Origin: Paludibacteraceae bacterium
GTDB lineage: Bacteria > Bacteroidota > Bacteroidia > Bacteroidales > Paludibacteraceae
Assembly (NCBI GenBank): GCA_017477325.1
Contig: JAFUWV010000007.1
Location: 1-61,367 of the forward strand
Direction of reading: 5' to 3'
DNA length: 61,367 bases
Positions 60,523 to 61,367 of the stretch are shown here, piece by piece. The translations under genes and the position numbers were made by a program. Numbering within the stretch: position 1 is the first letter of the stretch; each line of letters starts with the position of its first letter. Below the pieces are notes generated by a model that saw only the letters and a program-made list of their open reading frames with translations, had not been told where the DNA came from and did no database searches.

Positions 60523-61367
60523 ATGGCAGATATAGAGAAAATCAATCCGACCGAAATAGTTCCTGCGGAACTACTCGGTGACTTGCGGAAGATAATCGAT
60601 TCCGCGCGTTCACACGTAGCTGCTACGGCCAATTATGAGTTGACGGCGATGTATTGGCATATCGGTGACCGCATCAATCGTGATGTGCTGAATAACGAGC
60701 GTGCTGAATATGGCAAGCAAATTGTCGCAACAGTGGCGCGACAATTGCAAGAGGAGTACGGAACGAAGGGATTTGAAGAGAGAACCATCCGGCGAATGAT
60801 GCAATTTGCCCTGCAATTTCCCGATTTTCAAATTGTGTCACCACTGGTGTCAAAATTGTCATGGACTCATTTTCTGATAGTTATGCCGATTAAGGATGCA
60901 CTCCAACGAGAATTTTATCTGACTATGGCTGCAACCGAAAGATGGAGCAAAAGAACGCTCCAAGCCAAGATTGATGGCATGTTGTATGAACGCACAGCGA
61001 TTGCTACAAAACCGGAGGAACTGATCAAGCAGGAACTGGCAGATTTGCGCGATAACGAGACTCTGTCTCCGGATTTGGTGTTCAAGAGCCCTTATTTCTT
61101 GGAGTTTACAGGTCTCAAAGGCATGTATTCGGAGAAATCGTTGGAAGATAGTCTGGTTGCTCATTTAGAGCAGTTTATTATGGAATTAGGCAACGGCTTT
61201 ACGTTTGTGGAGCGCCAGAAACGAATGATCATTGACGGCGAGGACTTTTATTTGGATCTGCTGTTCTATCACCGCAAGTTGCATCGTTTGATAGCTATAG
61301 ACCTCAAACTCGGTCGTTTCAAAGCGCAGTACAAGGGTCAAATGGAGTTGTATCTGCGTTGGTTGGA
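60523..61367 (+). CDS. PDDEXK nuclease family protein, DUF1016/YhcG type (cut by window edge)
   Basis: An ATG at 60523 opens a frame that runs off the right edge after 281 codons. The N-terminal DUF1016 domain (about 10-160) shows YWHIGDRINRDVL, GFEERTIRRMMQFA and LSWTHFLIVMPI. The nuclease part starts near 195 (YFLEFTGLKG, YSEKSLEDSLVAHLEQFI) and carries the PD-(D/E)XK core: ERQKRMIIDGEDFYLDLLFYH followed by LIAIDLKLGRFKAQYKGQME, with Asp and the D-x-K pair in place. Full-length relatives have about 340 aa. Such proteins occur near restriction and other defence genes, but their role is not firmly established. Confidence 0.88.
   Translation, partial: MADIEKINPTEIVPAELLGDLRKIIDSARSHVAATANYELTAMYWHIGDRINRDVLNNERAEYGKQIVATVARQLQEEYGTKGFEERTIRRMMQFALQFPDFQIVSPLVSKLSWTHFLIVMPIKDALQREFYLTMAATERWSKRTLQAKIDGMLYERTAIATKPEELIKQELADLRDNETLSPDLVFKSPYFLEFTGLKGMYSEKSLEDSLVAHLEQFIMELGNGFTFVERQKRMIIDGEDFYLDLLFYHRKLHRLIAIDLKLGRFKAQYKGQMELYLRWL

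Overview
The window reads as a chromosomal segment of a Bacteroidota bacterium, most likely order Bacteroidales. Promoters follow the Bacteroidota pattern (a TTTG-like -33 box, 19-20 nt, then a TAnnTTTG -7 box), start codons mostly lack a Shine-Dalgarno sequence, several exported proteins end in type IX secretion (T9SS) type A sorting domains, and phylum-typical genes are present (gldH, a Porin_10-like porin, the DUF5063/exonuclease/RlmI trio, a BtuG-like surface lipoprotein). I cannot name the genus. The gene order is mostly ordinary housekeeping interrupted by surface-protein loci.

Layout. 0-3.6 kb: a truncated exported protein, an AT-rich papain-like protease and a T9SS cargo with an S74 intramolecular chaperone. 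3.7-5.8 kb: a cobalamin riboswitch driving two lipoproteins (a cell-surface lipoprotein and a DUF4465 protein). 5.8-9.1 kb: an AsmA/DUF748-like protein translationally coupled to an exported hypothetical protein. 9.2-23.5 kb: a 14-kb five-gene operon (small T9SS protein, 813-aa tail-fibre-like repeat protein, 3190-aa LamG/BACON T9SS giant, lipoprotein, OmpA protein). 23.6-24.0 kb: an IS remnant. 24-30.5 kb: an rRNA m5C methyltransferase diverging from PcrA/UvrD, then a TonB receptor with an HMA protein, and tRNA-Leu. 30.6-34.5 kb: a frameshifted gene and the RlmI operon. 34.6-40.4 kb: a TPR/PD40 protein diverging from btuB-like, btuG-like and aroB. 40.5-42.8 kb: initiator tRNA, DUF2007, sufB, tRNA-Cys. 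42.8-49 kb: a holB-ricT-gldH-trmB-mrp-MATE run. 49-51.8 kb: rpsP facing clpP-clpX. 52-57.8 kb: porin, clpC, thioredoxin, DUF975. 57.8-58.5 kb: unusual repeats around tRNA-Arg. 58.5-61.4 kb: a DUF6377 regulator, an orphan winged-helix fragment and a truncated PDDEXK (DUF1016/YhcG) nuclease.

The strongest candidates for something undescribed are the giant-protein operon, in which a roughly 100-aa domain recurs in both the 3190-aa cargo and the neighbouring lipoprotein, and the approximately 265-nt repeat-containing leader that is predicted to be transcribed ahead of tRNA-Arg. B12 uptake genes appear split between a riboswitch-controlled lipoprotein pair and a riboswitch-free receptor/propeller pair followed by aroB. 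All functional statements come from reading motifs by eye; no database search was run.
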